Shown: one piece after another, positions 1 to 6,915 of the stretch
How positions within the stretch are numbered: the first letter of the stretch is position 1
How the letters are laid out: each line of letters begins with the position of its first letter
Assembly: GCA_964573885.1 (NCBI GenBank)
Contig: CAZNLL010000082.1
Coordinates: 1 to 17,672 of the forward strand
Direction of reading: 5' to 3'
DNA from: CAZNLL01 sp964573885
GTDB lineage: Bacteria; Desulfobacterota; DSM-4660; Desulfatiglandales; Desulfatiglandaceae
Length of the DNA: 17,672 bases
Notes under the pieces: model-generated
Databases searched by the model: none
The model's input: only the letters and a program-made list of their open reading frames with translations
What the model was told of the DNA's origin: nothing
Translations under genes and position numbers: made by a program

Positions 1-32
1 TTCTTCGGCCCCTCTTCCAAAAACACGTTCAT
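1..32 (-). CDS. N-terminal start of a leftward gene (partial, unidentified)
   Basis: An ATG (complement of 30-32) reads leftward off the window edge as M-N-V-F-L-E-E-G-P-K. It is preceded on that strand by GGAGG with a 6-base spacer, which is near-ideal ribosome-binding geometry. Only ten codons are visible, so no family can be named. If real, the gene is divergent from xseA and the 33-554 region holds both promoters. Confidence rests only on the ribosome-binding site and open frame. Confidence 0.5.
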   Translation of the reverse strand, partial: MNVFLEEGPK

Positions 33-554
33 CTTAAACCTCCATTCCTTAGAGTGAGTATTAGAGAATCAGTCGTACGCAATATGGGCCGCTGATCCGG
101 CCTTGGCCCGGGAGTCCCCGCGTTTCAACCCCCTTCTCCTCTCAAGGGGGACGCCCAGTGCAGCGCCTTTCTCAGGGATTGAAGACCTGGCCGCCATAGG
201 CGGTAAGAAAGGGAAACCCTGGGTGGGGAAAAGCCAGAATAAACAAAAAATACCAAGATCTTGGGTTGTTTCATGCCCCAATCGCATTTCTAATATATTG
301 CGAACCCCGTAGACGGGTCAAGGGAATTCATCCATCCTTGCCCCAATAGAAATTCTGTCTGTGCATTCATCTTAAGGCACGGATGATCTTCTCACCCGCA
401 GAGGGCCTATTCACGAACAAAGACCTGAGAGATCCAAAATTGTCTTGTCTCCCTGTCTCCATTAAGTTAGGCTTCGGGCCAACCTTAAAAGAGGTCTTTT
501 AGACCTCTGGATCCATTTATGAGGGTATCCGGCACCGGTCCCGGGGGAGGTTTC
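33..554. other. Non-coding region with several hairpins between divergent genes
   Basis: No convincing gene was seen: the short open frames here lack ribosome-binding sites and family resemblance. Structure is visible instead. CCCCCTT/AAGGGGG with an outer GCGT/ACGC pair spans 120-153. CTCAGGG (171-177) can pair with CCCTGGG (217-223) around CCGCC-ATA-GGCGG at 191-203. The 171-223 helix includes one G-U pair when read on the + strand, which slightly favours a + strand RNA. An AT-rich stretch follows from about 235. A weak sigma70-like site TTGTCT-17-TAAGTT (440-468) is the best candidate for the xseA promoter. I could not match the region to a known riboswitch. Confidence 0.45.
490..508. terminator. 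Perfect 7-bp hairpin before xseA; terminator-like on the minus strand
   Basis: AGAGGTC (490-496) and GACCTCT (502-508) form a perfect stem with a 5-base loop. On the minus strand the stem is followed by TTTTAAGG, a short T-run, so it could stop leftward transcription. On the plus strand it sits in the xseA leader and has no T-run after it. No leftward gene ending here was identified, so its role is uncertain. Confidence 0.3.
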
Positions 555-1913
555 GTGGCGACTGAAACCACTGGCCCAAAGATCTTTACGGTTAGTGAAC
601 TCACAGAAGAGATAAGATATCTTCTCGAGGGACAATTTGACTTTGTGTGGGTGGAGGGTGAGATCTCCAATTTCAGCGCCCCGGCCTCAGGCCATTACTA
701 TATGGTGCTCAAGGATGACACGGCCCAGATAAGGGCCGTCATGTTCCGGCTTCAGGCCCGGTACCTTAGGTTTCTTCCTGAAGACGGGATGAAGGTCATT
801 GCCCAGGGGAGGATGGGTGTCTATGGGCCCCGGGGGACGTATCAGATCGTTTTGGATTATCTGGAGCCCTTGGGGGTGGGTGCCCTTGCCATGGCCTTTG
901 AGCAGGTCAAAGAGAAATTGGCGGCCCAGGGCATCTTTGATGAAAAGGCCAAAAAACGCCTCCCCTTTCTTCCTCAAAGGGTGGCCGTCATCACTTCACC
1001 CACAGGGGCGGCCGTCCGTGATTTTTTGAAGATTATCCACCGAAGATTCGTAAACATTGAGGTCATTGTTGTCCCTGTCCGGGTGCAGGGAGAAGAGGCC
1101 GCCGCGGACATGGTCAAGGCCCTGTCCCTGGTCAACCGGTCCCTCCAAGTCGACGTCATTGTCTTGACCCGCGGAGGGGGATCCCTTGAAGACCTCTGGG
1201 CCTTTAACCAGGAGGAACTGGCACTGGCCATCAGGGGTTCACGCATTCCGGTTCTATCGGCCGTAGGCCACGAAATCGATACCACCATCGCAGACTTGGC
1301 CGCTGATTTCAGGGCTCCCACCCCTTCTGCGGCCGCCGAGCTCCTCGTGGTTGAAAAGACCGCCCTCTTGGAACGGCTGAAGGAATCAAGGAACCGCCTG
1401 GTTTCGGGCATGAGACTCGCCCTGAAACAGGAGACCCGGCGCCTGGAGCACTTATCAAAGGCGCTCCGGGATCCTCGAAAGGGTCTCAGCGACATGTGGA
1501 TGCGCCTCGATGAGCATCACGCCCGCCTCGTGCGGCTTATTCAGGCTGTGATTTCAGATCAAAAGAGGAGACTCCGAATAGAGGTCCGGGCCCTGAGCCT
1601 TGGCTCCCCGGCAAAGGACATCGCCGCTTTGGAGGAGCAATGCCGTGTTATGACCCAATCCCTCCTTGCGGCCATGAAGCGGCGACTTGGGGATCAGCAC
1701 AGAGACTTGTCATATTTGGGAAAAAGTTTGAGTGATTTGAGCCCCTTGTCCGTTCTGAAGCGGGGTTACAGTATTGTGATGCGCCTCCCTGAGAAGGGGC
1801 TCCTTACCCAGGCATCTCAGGTGGAGAGGGGGGACAAGATCCGAGTCGTTTTGTTTGAAGGTGAGCTGGTGGGTCATATTGAAGAGGTGCTGCCTGGTGA
1901 TAAGGGCCTTTGA
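555..1913 (+). CDS. xseA: Exodeoxyribonuclease VII large subunit (XseA)
   Basis: This is the catalytic large subunit of exonuclease VII, which degrades single-stranded DNA from both ends in recombination and mismatch repair and acts with several XseB copies. The N-terminal OB-fold is recognisable (FTVSELTEEIRYLLEG, then FVWVEGEISNF and SGHYYMVLKD). The nuclease domain follows, with VAVITSPTGAAVRDF, LTRGGGSLEDLWAFN and SAVGHEIDTTIADLAADFRA, then a long helical, coiled-coil-like region and the C-terminal LKRGYSIV motif. I chose GTG at 555 (452 residues) because GGGGGAGG lies 4 bases before it. An in-frame ATG at 519 (464 residues) has only a weak ribosome-binding site and would add a glycine-rich leader unlike homologues. 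Length fits the family, usually about 400-460 residues. xseB follows after a 154-base gap with its own promoter. Confidence 0.96.
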   Translation: MATETTGPKIFTVSELTEEIRYLLEGQFDFVWVEGEISNFSAPASGHYYMVLKDDTAQIRAVMFRLQARYLRFLPEDGMKVIAQGRMGVYGPRGTYQIVLDYLEPLGVGALAMAFEQVKEKLAAQGIFDEKAKKRLPFLPQRVAVITSPTGAAVRDFLKIIHRRFVNIEVIVVPVRVQGEEAAADMVKALSLVNRSLQVDVIVLTRGGGSLEDLWAFNQEELALAIRGSRIPVLSAVGHEIDTTIADLAADFRAPTPSAAAELLVVEKTALLERLKESRNRLVSGMRLALKQETRRLEHLSKALRDPRKGLSDMWMRLDEHHARLVRLIQAVISDQKRRLRIEVRALSLGSPAKDIAALEEQCRVMTQSLLAAMKRRLGDQHRDLSYLGKSLSDLSPLSVLKRGYSIVMRLPEKGLLTQASQVERGDKIRVVLFEGELVGHIEEVLPGDKGL

Positions 1914-1914
1914 T

Positions 1915-1958
1915 TTGACAGGGATAATAATGTAAGTATAGACTGATTTCCGTCTATA
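1915..1958 (+). promoter_or_regulatory. Sigma70-type promoter with operator-like dyad for xseB-ispA-dxs-tlyA
   Basis: A perfect TTGACA (1915-1920) begins one base after the xseA stop codon. It is followed by a 16-base spacer and TATAGA (1937-1942). The -10 element is the left arm of a perfect inverted repeat, TATAGAC (1937-1943) and GTCTATA (1952-1958), with 8 bases between. The dyad therefore covers the -10 box and the predicted start site near 1949. That is a typical repressor position, though a transcript-start hairpin is also possible. Confidence 0.6.
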
Positions 1959-2012
1959 AGTAGCCCCTTTCTGGAACGGAAACCCACCCGTACTTGCAGT
2001 GGATGAACGGGT
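1945..2012 (+). promoter_or_regulatory. Structured 5' leader of the xseB operon
   Basis: Downstream of the predicted start site, TTTCCGT (1947-1953) can pair with ACGGAAA (1976-1982), and ACCCGT (1986-1991) with ACGGGT (2007-2012). The first helix competes with the promoter dyad arm for 1952-1953. About 55 unstructured bases then lead to the xseB ribosome-binding site. No known riboswitch class was recognised and no T-run follows either helix. Confidence 0.35.
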
Positions 2013-2067
2013 AATTCTGGGAATGATTTCCTCTCCCTTTGCCCGCCAATGCCGGTCTGGAGGAAGG

Positions 2068-2310
2068 ATGCCTGAAGAAAAATTCGAAGAGGCGATGGCT
2101 CGCCTCGAAGAGATCGTTAAGGGACTGGAAAGCGGTGACCTGGCCCTCGAGGATGCCCTTAAGGCCTTTGAGGAAGGCATGGGGCTTATCAAGTTTTGTT
2201 CAAAGAAACTGGAGGAGGCCGAAAAAAAGGTTACGCTCCTGGTTGAGGACAGGACCGGTCAATACAGCCAGAGGCCCTTTGATATTGAGGAAGAACCGCA
2301 AGGGGAGTAA
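2068..2310 (+). CDS. xseB: Exodeoxyribonuclease VII small subunit (XseB)
   Basis: This is the small accessory subunit of exonuclease VII; several copies bind the helical region of XseA. The 80-residue product has the family pattern throughout: FEEAMARLEEIVKGLESG, LALEDALKAFEEGMGL and CSKKLEEAEKKV, i.e. two amphipathic helices that form a coiled coil, then an acidic tail. The ATG at 2068 is preceded by GGAGGAAGG (2059-2067), giving a 4-base spacer. An upstream in-frame GTG at 1999 lies in the structured leader and lacks a ribosome-binding site. It is separated from xseA by its own promoter, yet only 7 bases from ispA, so it is probably expressed mainly with the isoprenoid genes. Confidence 0.95.
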   Translation: MPEEKFEEAMARLEEIVKGLESGDLALEDALKAFEEGMGLIKFCSKKLEEAEKKVTLLVEDRTGQYSQRPFDIEEEPQGE

Positions 2311-2317
2311 GCACATT

Positions 2318-3208
2318 GTGGACTTAAGGGCCTACCTGAATGAAAAGAGGGCCATGGTAGACGCGGCCCTTGAGGCCTGTCTGGCCAAACCGGAAGGGCT
2401 GGCCGCAGAGGTGACCAAGGCCATGAGATACAGCCTTTTTGCAGGGGGCAAGAGGCTGAGGCCGATTCTCTGTATCGCCGGAGCCGAAGCGGTGGGAGGC
2501 TCCGGTCCAGACACCCTTCCCGTGGCATGCGCCCTGGAATTGATTCACACCTATTCCCTCATCCACGACGATCTGCCCACCATGGACAACGATGATCTCA
2601 GAAGAGGGAAACCGACCAGCCACAAGGTCTTTGGTGAGGCCACGGCACTCCTGGCAGGGGACGGCCTTTTGACAGAGGCCTTTTACCTCATGGCATCCCC
2701 GGAGATCACAGAACGAACCGCCCCCCAGACCCTGCTCAAGGTGATACGACACATCGCCGGGGCCGCCGGGTATCGGGGTATGGTGGGGGGCCAGATGGTG
2801 GACATTCAGTGGGAAGGGAAATCCGTGGGTCTTCCCGTGGTGGAGTTTATTCATACCCGCAAGACCGGGGCCCTGATAACGGCCGCTGTCACCTCCGGCG
2901 CCCTTATGGCCGGAGGGACAACCTCCCAGCTTCGTGCCCTGAATGCCTACGGGGAGAACATAGGTCTGGCCTTTCAGATCTCGGACGACATCCTGGATAT
3001 CGAAGGCGACGCCAGGACCCTGGGAAAGGCTACAGGGGCGGACCAAAAAGTGGGTAAAATCACCTATCCCTCTGTACTGGGTCTGAGCAAATCAAAAGAA
3101 CTGCAGTATTCCCTTATTGAAGCGGCCATCGGGGCCTTAAACGGCCTTGATGAGCGGGCGGCCCCCTTGAGGGAAATCGCCAGGTTCATTATTGAAAGGA
3201 AAAAATGA
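2318..3208 (+). CDS. ispA: Farnesyl diphosphate synthase (IspA-type polyprenyl synthetase)
   Basis: This cytosolic enzyme condenses dimethylallyl or geranyl diphosphate with isopentenyl diphosphate to give farnesyl diphosphate, the precursor of quinone tails and undecaprenyl lipid. The 296-residue product shows GGKRLRP (residues 43-49), the first aspartate-rich motif DDLPTMDNDDLRRG (84-97) and the second, ISDDILDIEGD (221-231). The aromatic Tyr79, five residues before the first Asp, and the two-residue insertion in that motif are the bacterial features linked to a C15 product; the C15 assignment is an inference. GTG at 2318 is preceded by AGGGGAG with a 10-base gap. The frame is open much further upstream but there overlaps xseB in another frame and is not homologous. 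The stop overlaps the dxs start (ATGA), suggesting translational coupling. Confidence 0.94.
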   Translation: MDLRAYLNEKRAMVDAALEACLAKPEGLAAEVTKAMRYSLFAGGKRLRPILCIAGAEAVGGSGPDTLPVACALELIHTYSLIHDDLPTMDNDDLRRGKPTSHKVFGEATALLAGDGLLTEAFYLMASPEITERTAPQTLLKVIRHIAGAAGYRGMVGGQMVDIQWEGKSVGLPVVEFIHTRKTGALITAAVTSGALMAGGTTSQLRALNAYGENIGLAFQISDDILDIEGDARTLGKATGADQKVGKITYPSVLGLSKSKELQYSLIEAAIGALNGLDERAAPLREIARFIIERKK

Positions 3209-5109
3209 GCCTCTCCAAAGAAAGGGCTAATCTCCTGGATAGAATAAAGAGCCCCGCCGATTTAAAGACCCTCTCCCTTGAGGAACTTGAAACCCTGTCT
3301 CGGGAAATCCGGGAAGAGATTATTGAGACGGTCTCTAAAACGGGGGGGCATCTTGCGCCCAGTTTGGGGGCCGTGGAAATAGCCGTTGCCCTCCATTATG
3401 TGTTCGACGCCCCAAGGGATAAGATTATCTGGGATGTGGGACATCAGGCCTACGCCCACAAGCTGATTACAGGACGGCGCGATCGGTTTCATACCCTTCG
3501 CACTTTCGGGGGCATCAGTGGATTTCCCAAGAGATCTGAAAGCCCTTACGACGCTTTTGACACCGGCCACAGCAGTACGTCCATTTCCGCAGGCCTTGGC
3601 ATCACCACGGCCAAGGCCTTGAAGGGGGAGAAGTGCAAGGTTATCTCAGTGATCGGCGACGGTTCCTTGACGGCGGGCATGGCCTTTGAGGGCCTTAATC
3701 AATCGGGACACACGGAAAAGAACCTCATTGTCGTACTCAACGATAATGCCATGTCCATCTCCCCGAATGTGGGGGCCTTTTCTTCTTTTTTGAGCCGGAA
3801 AATGACCGGACGCCGATTTGTCAACCTGCGAAAGGACCTGGAGAACTTCATCCGATCCTTGCCCGGGGTCGGGGAAAATATCATGACCCTGGTCCGCAAG
3901 AGTGAGGACTCCTTCATCACCTTTTTCACCCCGGGGATGCTTTTCGAGGCCTTTAAGTTTAAATATATAGGACCCATTCAGGGCCATCGCCTGGACCGGC
4001 TCATCGAGGCCTTTCAAAACGCACACTATCTCGAAGGCCCTATTTTGATCCACGTGTTGACGGTTAAAGGCAAAGGGTACGAGCCGGCGGAAACCGACCC
4101 CGCCCACTATCACGGTGTGGGTGCCTTTGAAATCCCCACGGGTGCCCCCTCTAAAGGAAGGCCCAAGCCCGCTCCTTCCTATACCGAGGTCTTTGGAAGT
4201 ACCATGGTGGACCTTGGCCGGAGGTACGAGAATGTTTTCGCCATAACCGCGGCCATGCCCGAGGGAACCGGATTGACTGAATTTGGTCAAGCCTATCCGG
4301 AACGGTTTGTGGACGTGGGTATAGCGGAACAGCATGCCGTCACTTTTGCCGCCGGTCTTGCCACCGAGGGCTTTAAGCCCGTGGTGGCCATTTATTCGAC
4401 CTTTCTCCAGAGGGCCTTTGATCAAATCATCCATGATGTATGCCTGCCCGGGCTCCCTGTGGTTTTTGCCATTGACCGGGGTGGACTTGTCGGTCAAGAC
4501 GGTCCCACCCATCACGGGCATCTTGATATCACCTACCTGCGAAGCCTGCCCAACATGACACTCATGGCCCCTAAAGACGAAAACGAATTAAGGCATATGT
4601 TGTACACTGCTTTACAACAGTCTGGCCCTGTCGCCGTCAGATACCCCAGGGACACGGGGTTGGGGGTACCCCTGGACGAAGCCTACAAAGACATCCCCAT
4701 AGGCAAGGCGGAGGTCCTCAAAGAGGGATCGGATCTAATCATCCTGGCCCTGGGCAACATGGTTCACCCTTCCTCCGAGGCCGCCAGCGTTCTGGAAGAC
4801 GAGGGATATTCCGTGGGCGTGGTCAACTGCAGGTTTGTCAAGCCCTTGGACCCGGCGATGGCGGAACTCGCTGAGTCCGCGGGCAGGGTCCTGGTGGTGG
4901 AAGAGAATATCAGACAAGGAGGCCTCGGCGGGGCACTCCTGGAGTTGTTCAACGACAAGGGCATCCAGGTCCGGACCCGGAGAATCGGGCTCCCTGATAA
5001 ATTCGTGGAACACGGACCGGTTTCCTTTTTAAGAAAGCGCTATGGGCTTGATGTGGCCGGGATTTTAAAGGAGGCAAGAGATATCTGCCACACCCCCCAA
5101 ACCCGGTAG
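3205..5109 (+). CDS. dxs: 1-deoxy-D-xylulose-5-phosphate synthase (DXS)
   Basis: This thiamine-diphosphate enzyme joins pyruvate and glyceraldehyde 3-phosphate into 1-deoxy-D-xylulose 5-phosphate, the first step of the MEP isoprenoid pathway. The 634-residue length matches the family. Visible motifs are WDVGHQAYAHKL with His80, FDTGHSSTSISAGLG, the cofactor motif starting GDGSLTAG (151-158) and continuing to NDNAMSISPN (179-188), and the catalytic Glu375 in GIAEQHAVTFAAGLA. The transketolase pyrimidine-binding part follows with TFLQRAFDQIIHDV and GLVGQDGPTHHG, and a C-terminal transketolase domain ends in LPDKFVEHG. The start overlaps the ispA stop by 4 bases. Next to ispA this forms the common bacterial xseB-ispA-dxs order. 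The 3' end carries the ribosome-binding site of tlyA. Confidence 0.98.
   Translation: MSLSKERANLLDRIKSPADLKTLSLEELETLSREIREEIIETVSKTGGHLAPSLGAVEIAVALHYVFDAPRDKIIWDVGHQAYAHKLITGRRDRFHTLRTFGGISGFPKRSESPYDAFDTGHSSTSISAGLGITTAKALKGEKCKVISVIGDGSLTAGMAFEGLNQSGHTEKNLIVVLNDNAMSISPNVGAFSSFLSRKMTGRRFVNLRKDLENFIRSLPGVGENIMTLVRKSEDSFITFFTPGMLFEAFKFKYIGPIQGHRLDRLIEAFQNAHYLEGPILIHVLTVKGKGYEPAETDPAHYHGVGAFEIPTGAPSKGRPKPAPSYTEVFGSTMVDLGRRYENVFAITAAMPEGTGLTEFGQAYPERFVDVGIAEQHAVTFAAGLATEGFKPVVAIYSTFLQRAFDQIIHDVCLPGLPVVFAIDRGGLVGQDGPTHHGHLDITYLRSLPNMTLMAPKDENELRHMLYTALQQSGPVAVRYPRDTGLGVPLDEAYKDIPIGKAEVLKEGSDLIILALGNMVHPSSEAASVLEDEGYSVGVVNCRFVKPLDPAMAELAESAGRVLVVEENIRQGGLGGALLELFNDKGIQVRTRRIGLPDKFVEHGPVSFLRKRYGLDVAGILKEARDICHTPQTR
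5067..5074 (+). promoter_or_regulatory. Strong ribosome-binding site inside the dxs 3' end, facing an ATA codon
   Basis: AAAGGAGG (5067-5074), an almost full anti-Shine-Dalgarno match, is followed after 6 bases by ATA at 5081 in the tlyA frame. No ATG, GTG or TTG lies at a suitable distance in that frame; the next standard start, TTG, is 54 bases downstream. The site implies that translation of tlyA begins here, inside dxs. Confidence 0.6.
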
Positions 5110-5875
5110 ATCCAGGCTGGACCACCTCTTGGTTCAGCGGGGCCTGGCACCGACCCGTGAAAAGGCGAGGGCCTTGATCATGGCAGGCCAGGTGATCGTG
5201 GATACGGCCCGGGTCGACAAACCGGGACGCCTCGTGGACACTGCGGCCCCTGTTTCCTTGAAAGACCAACCTCCGCCCTATGTCAGCAGGGGCGGGCTAA
5301 AGCTTGAAGCGGCGCTTAAGGCATTCCGTATCAATGTGGAGGGCCAGGTCATCATGGATGTGGGGGCCTCCACGGGGGGGTTCACCGACTGCCTGCTCCA
5401 GCATGGTGCAAAAAGGGTCCTCGCAGTGGACGTGGGTTACGGCCAACTGGACTGGAAGCTGCGACAGGACCCGCGGGTGCAGGTCCTTGAAAAAACAAAT
5501 ATTCGTCATCTCGAACCGGGTGACCTTACTGCATCCATACAAGGCGCCGTTATCGACGTATCCTTTATCTCCCTCAGGCTCGTCCTTCCCGCTGTTTCCG
5601 AGCTCGTGATGACACATGCCTTTGTGCTCCCCCTGATCAAACCCCAGTTTGAAGTGGGCAAGGGCCGGGTGGGCCGGGGAGGCGTGGTAAAGGATCCCGG
5701 CTTGCATACCCTCGTGATCAATCAATTATGGAGGTTTTTCGAGGAAGCGGGATGGGCGGTCCAGGGCCCTGTCCCTTCTCCCCTATTGGGGCCCAAGGGG
5801 AACCGGGAGTTCTTTGTATATCTCACCCGTCAGGCACAGATCCCCCCACCCGGCCCAGGTCTCGGAAACAGGTAA
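5081..5875 (+). CDS. tlyA: TlyA-family rRNA 2'-O-methyltransferase (hemolysin A family)
   Basis: TlyA proteins methylate ribose 2'-OH groups of rRNA using S-adenosylmethionine. An N-terminal S4 RNA-binding domain is visible (RLDHLLVQRGL, then REKARALIMAG). An FtsJ-like domain follows with the SAM-binding DVGASTGGFTD, DVGYGQLDWKLR, the catalytic-type Asp in IDVSFISLRLVLP, and PLIKPQFEVGKG. From the ATA at 5081 the product is 264 residues, close to the M. tuberculosis enzyme as I recall it (268). From the first standard start, TTG at 5129, it is 248 residues and loses the conserved R-L-D of the S4 domain. TTG 5129 has no good ribosome-binding site, whereas ATA 5081 has an excellent one. An A-for-G error or mutation turning ATG into ATA would equally explain it. 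The gene overlaps dxs by 29 bases and ends the operon. Confidence 0.88.
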   Translation: MSATPPKPGRSRLDHLLVQRGLAPTREKARALIMAGQVIVDTARVDKPGRLVDTAAPVSLKDQPPPYVSRGGLKLEAALKAFRINVEGQVIMDVGASTGGFTDCLLQHGAKRVLAVDVGYGQLDWKLRQDPRVQVLEKTNIRHLEPGDLTASIQGAVIDVSFISLRLVLPAVSELVMTHAFVLPLIKPQFEVGKGRVGRGGVVKDPGLHTLVINQLWRFFEEAGWAVQGPVPSPLLGPKGNREFFVYLTRQAQIPPPGPGLGNR

Positions 5876-5906
5876 ACACGCCCTGTCCCACAGGGAGCCT
5901 TAAAGC

Positions 5907-5932
5907 CCTTCAACACATGGAAGGACTTTTTT
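5907..5932. terminator. Bidirectional terminator between tlyA and the PxxKW gene
   Basis: CCTTC (5907-5911) and GAAGG (5920-5924) form a stem, followed on the plus strand by AC and six Ts (5927-5932). On the minus strand the same stem is followed by GCTTTAAG. It lies between convergent stop codons. A further perfect hairpin, CCCTGT-CCC-ACAGGG at 5881-5895, precedes it without a T-run. Confidence 0.6.
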
Positions 5933-5937
5933 CACCC

Positions 5938-6225
5938 CTAAGCGGCTCTTCGCTTGGACGCCTTAAGCGGATTAAGTTTCCCGTTGCCCTTCTCGCTCTC
6001 TTTCTTCATGTGGGTCGCCATATTGCAGGCACCTAAGCGCCACTTGGCGGCGGGTTCGGGAAAGACGAGGCAATACTTGCCGGTGGGAAATTCTTTGATT
6101 CTTTCGCATCCTTCGCAAGAATCAATGATGGGATGACAGGAACCACCGTTGAACTGGCAGCCCTTCTTACTCATGAAGGCACACTCCACGCCGGGTTTTA
6201 CGCTTTTACAAACCATTTTAATCAC
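5938..6225 (-). CDS. PxxKW-type cysteine-rich small protein
   Basis: The 95-residue product has eight cysteines in its first 67 residues, including CEGC (37-40). The signature P-A-A-K-W lies at about 58-62, and the end is a lysine-rich tail. This matches what I recall as the PxxKW cysteine-rich family of Deltaproteobacteria, whose function is unknown. The cysteines suggest bound zinc or an iron-sulfur centre, but no geometry is clear. There is no signal peptide or membrane segment, so it is probably cytosolic. Start: GTG at 6225 or ATG at 6216; both are served by the purine-rich AAAGGAAAGGA. It is a single-gene unit, divergent from uspA and convergent with tlyA, with its own strong promoter. 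Confidence 0.8.
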   Translation of the reverse strand: MIKMVCKSVKPGVECAFMSKKGCQFNGGSCHPIIDSCEGCERIKEFPTGKYCLVFPEPAAKWRLGACNMATHMKKESEKGNGKLNPLKASKRRAA

Positions 6226-6260
6226 ATCCTTTCCTTTGAAATTTAAAAAAACAGAACCGG

Positions 6261-6291
6261 TTTATATCTCTAATGGCTGTGTCATTGTCAA
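6261..6291 (-). promoter_or_regulatory. Sigma70-type promoter of the PxxKW gene
   Basis: On the minus strand, a perfect TTGACA (complement of 6286-6291) is followed by 19 bases and TATAAA (complement of 6261-6266). The alternative -10 reading ATATAA gives an 18-base spacer. The predicted leader is about 30 bases to the GTG start. The spacer is slightly long but both hexamers are strong. Confidence 0.65.
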
Positions 6292-6368
6292 GAAAAAATA
6301 ACCATAAAAAAGACATTTTCAACTTTTTTATGCCCTGGAACTTGTGTAGACTTCTGTTTCAGGGGGTG

Positions 6369-6396
6369 GGCTCCCATCGACATGAGCCTTTTTTTT
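6369..6396 (+). terminator. Terminator-like hairpin in the leader of uspA
   Basis: GGCTC (6369-6373) and GAGCC (6384-6388) with a 10-base loop are followed directly by eight Ts (6389-6396), the form of an intrinsic terminator. One more G-U pair can extend the stem. It ends 14 bases before the uspA ribosome-binding site. No rightward gene lies between the divergent PxxKW gene and this hairpin, so it would act on the uspA leader itself or on a short RNA. A competing hairpin TGGG-CT-CCCA (6367-6376) uses the left arm. Confidence 0.55.
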
Positions 6397-6425
6397 CAAT
6401 GAAAAGCAATAAGGAGGAATGCGCC

Positions 6426-6890
6426 ATGTTACCCATTACAAAAATCCTTTGTCCCACCGACTTCAGCCAGCCCTCTTATGAAGCCCTTGAAGCCGCAAAA
6501 GAGCTCGCTTTGCATTTCTCGGCGGAACTTATCCTCATGAATGTGGTCACCCCCATCCCCGTGGTTCCTGCTTCCCCCGATCCTACAGGAGTTGACCTGT
6601 CGGGGTACCAGCTTGAAATGGTTGGTTTTGCGAAGGAATCCATGGAAACCCTGCTCAAGGAAAGGATCCCGCCGGAGATCACGGCGCGCCACATGGTCTT
6701 TCAAGGAAACCCGGCCGACGAAATCGTTCATACCGCTTCCCAAGAAGAGGTGGATATGATTGTTATCGCCACCCACGGCTTAACTGGTTGGAGACGATTC
6801 ATCTTCGGCTCTGTGGCGGAAAAGGTGGTGAGGCTGTCCCCCCGGCCCGTGTTGACCATTACGGCACCCAAAGGGCATAAAAAAGGATAA
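6426..6890 (+). CDS. Universal stress protein (UspA family)
   Basis: The 154-residue product is a single Usp domain, a nucleotide-binding alpha/beta fold found in the cytosol. It opens with ITKILCPTDFS, has the ELILMNVV strand, and ends with DMIVIATHGLTGW, FGSVAEKVV and SPRPVLTI. The nucleotide-loop pattern G-x9-G-S is present (G in ATHG, then GS), while the first glycine of the classic G-x2-G-x9-G(S/T) is Ala, as in many family members. ATG 6426 has AAGGAGG (6411-6417) 8 bases upstream. The frame is open back to an ATG at 6273, but that stretch contains the leader terminator and is unlike Usp proteins. The gene lies 25 bases before the importer genes and is probably co-transcribed with them. 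Which stress or ligand it answers to cannot be read from the sequence. Confidence 0.92.
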   Translation: MLPITKILCPTDFSQPSYEALEAAKELALHFSAELILMNVVTPIPVVPASPDPTGVDLSGYQLEMVGFAKESMETLLKERIPPEITARHMVFQGNPADEIVHTASQEEVDMIVIATHGLTGWRRFIFGSVAEKVVRLSPRPVLTITAPKGHKKG

Positions 6891-6915
6891 AACGGTAAAG
6901 GAGAAGGGGAACCAC

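Noticed and set aside
103..312. Cyclic-di-GMP or cobalamin riboswitch in the hairpin region before xseA
   Set aside because: Partial resemblances (GGGAAACCC, GACCTGG) were noticed, but the conserved cores and arrangement of these riboswitch classes are missing.
2039..2317. Longer ispA reading frame starting at 2039
   Set aside because: The extension is the xseB sequence read in another frame. Homology to farnesyl diphosphate synthases begins near GTG 2318.
3646..4521. Long minus-strand open frame (291 codons) inside dxs
   Set aside because: It lies entirely opposite dxs, a fully conserved gene. Its product is low in complexity (rich in Gly, His, Lys) with no family motif. It is a by-product of high-GC codon use.
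6273..6425. N-terminal extension of the universal stress protein from an ATG at 6273
   Set aside because: The added 51 residues do not look like a Usp domain and have no ribosome-binding site. They would be translated through the terminator-like hairpin. ATG 6426 has an excellent site.
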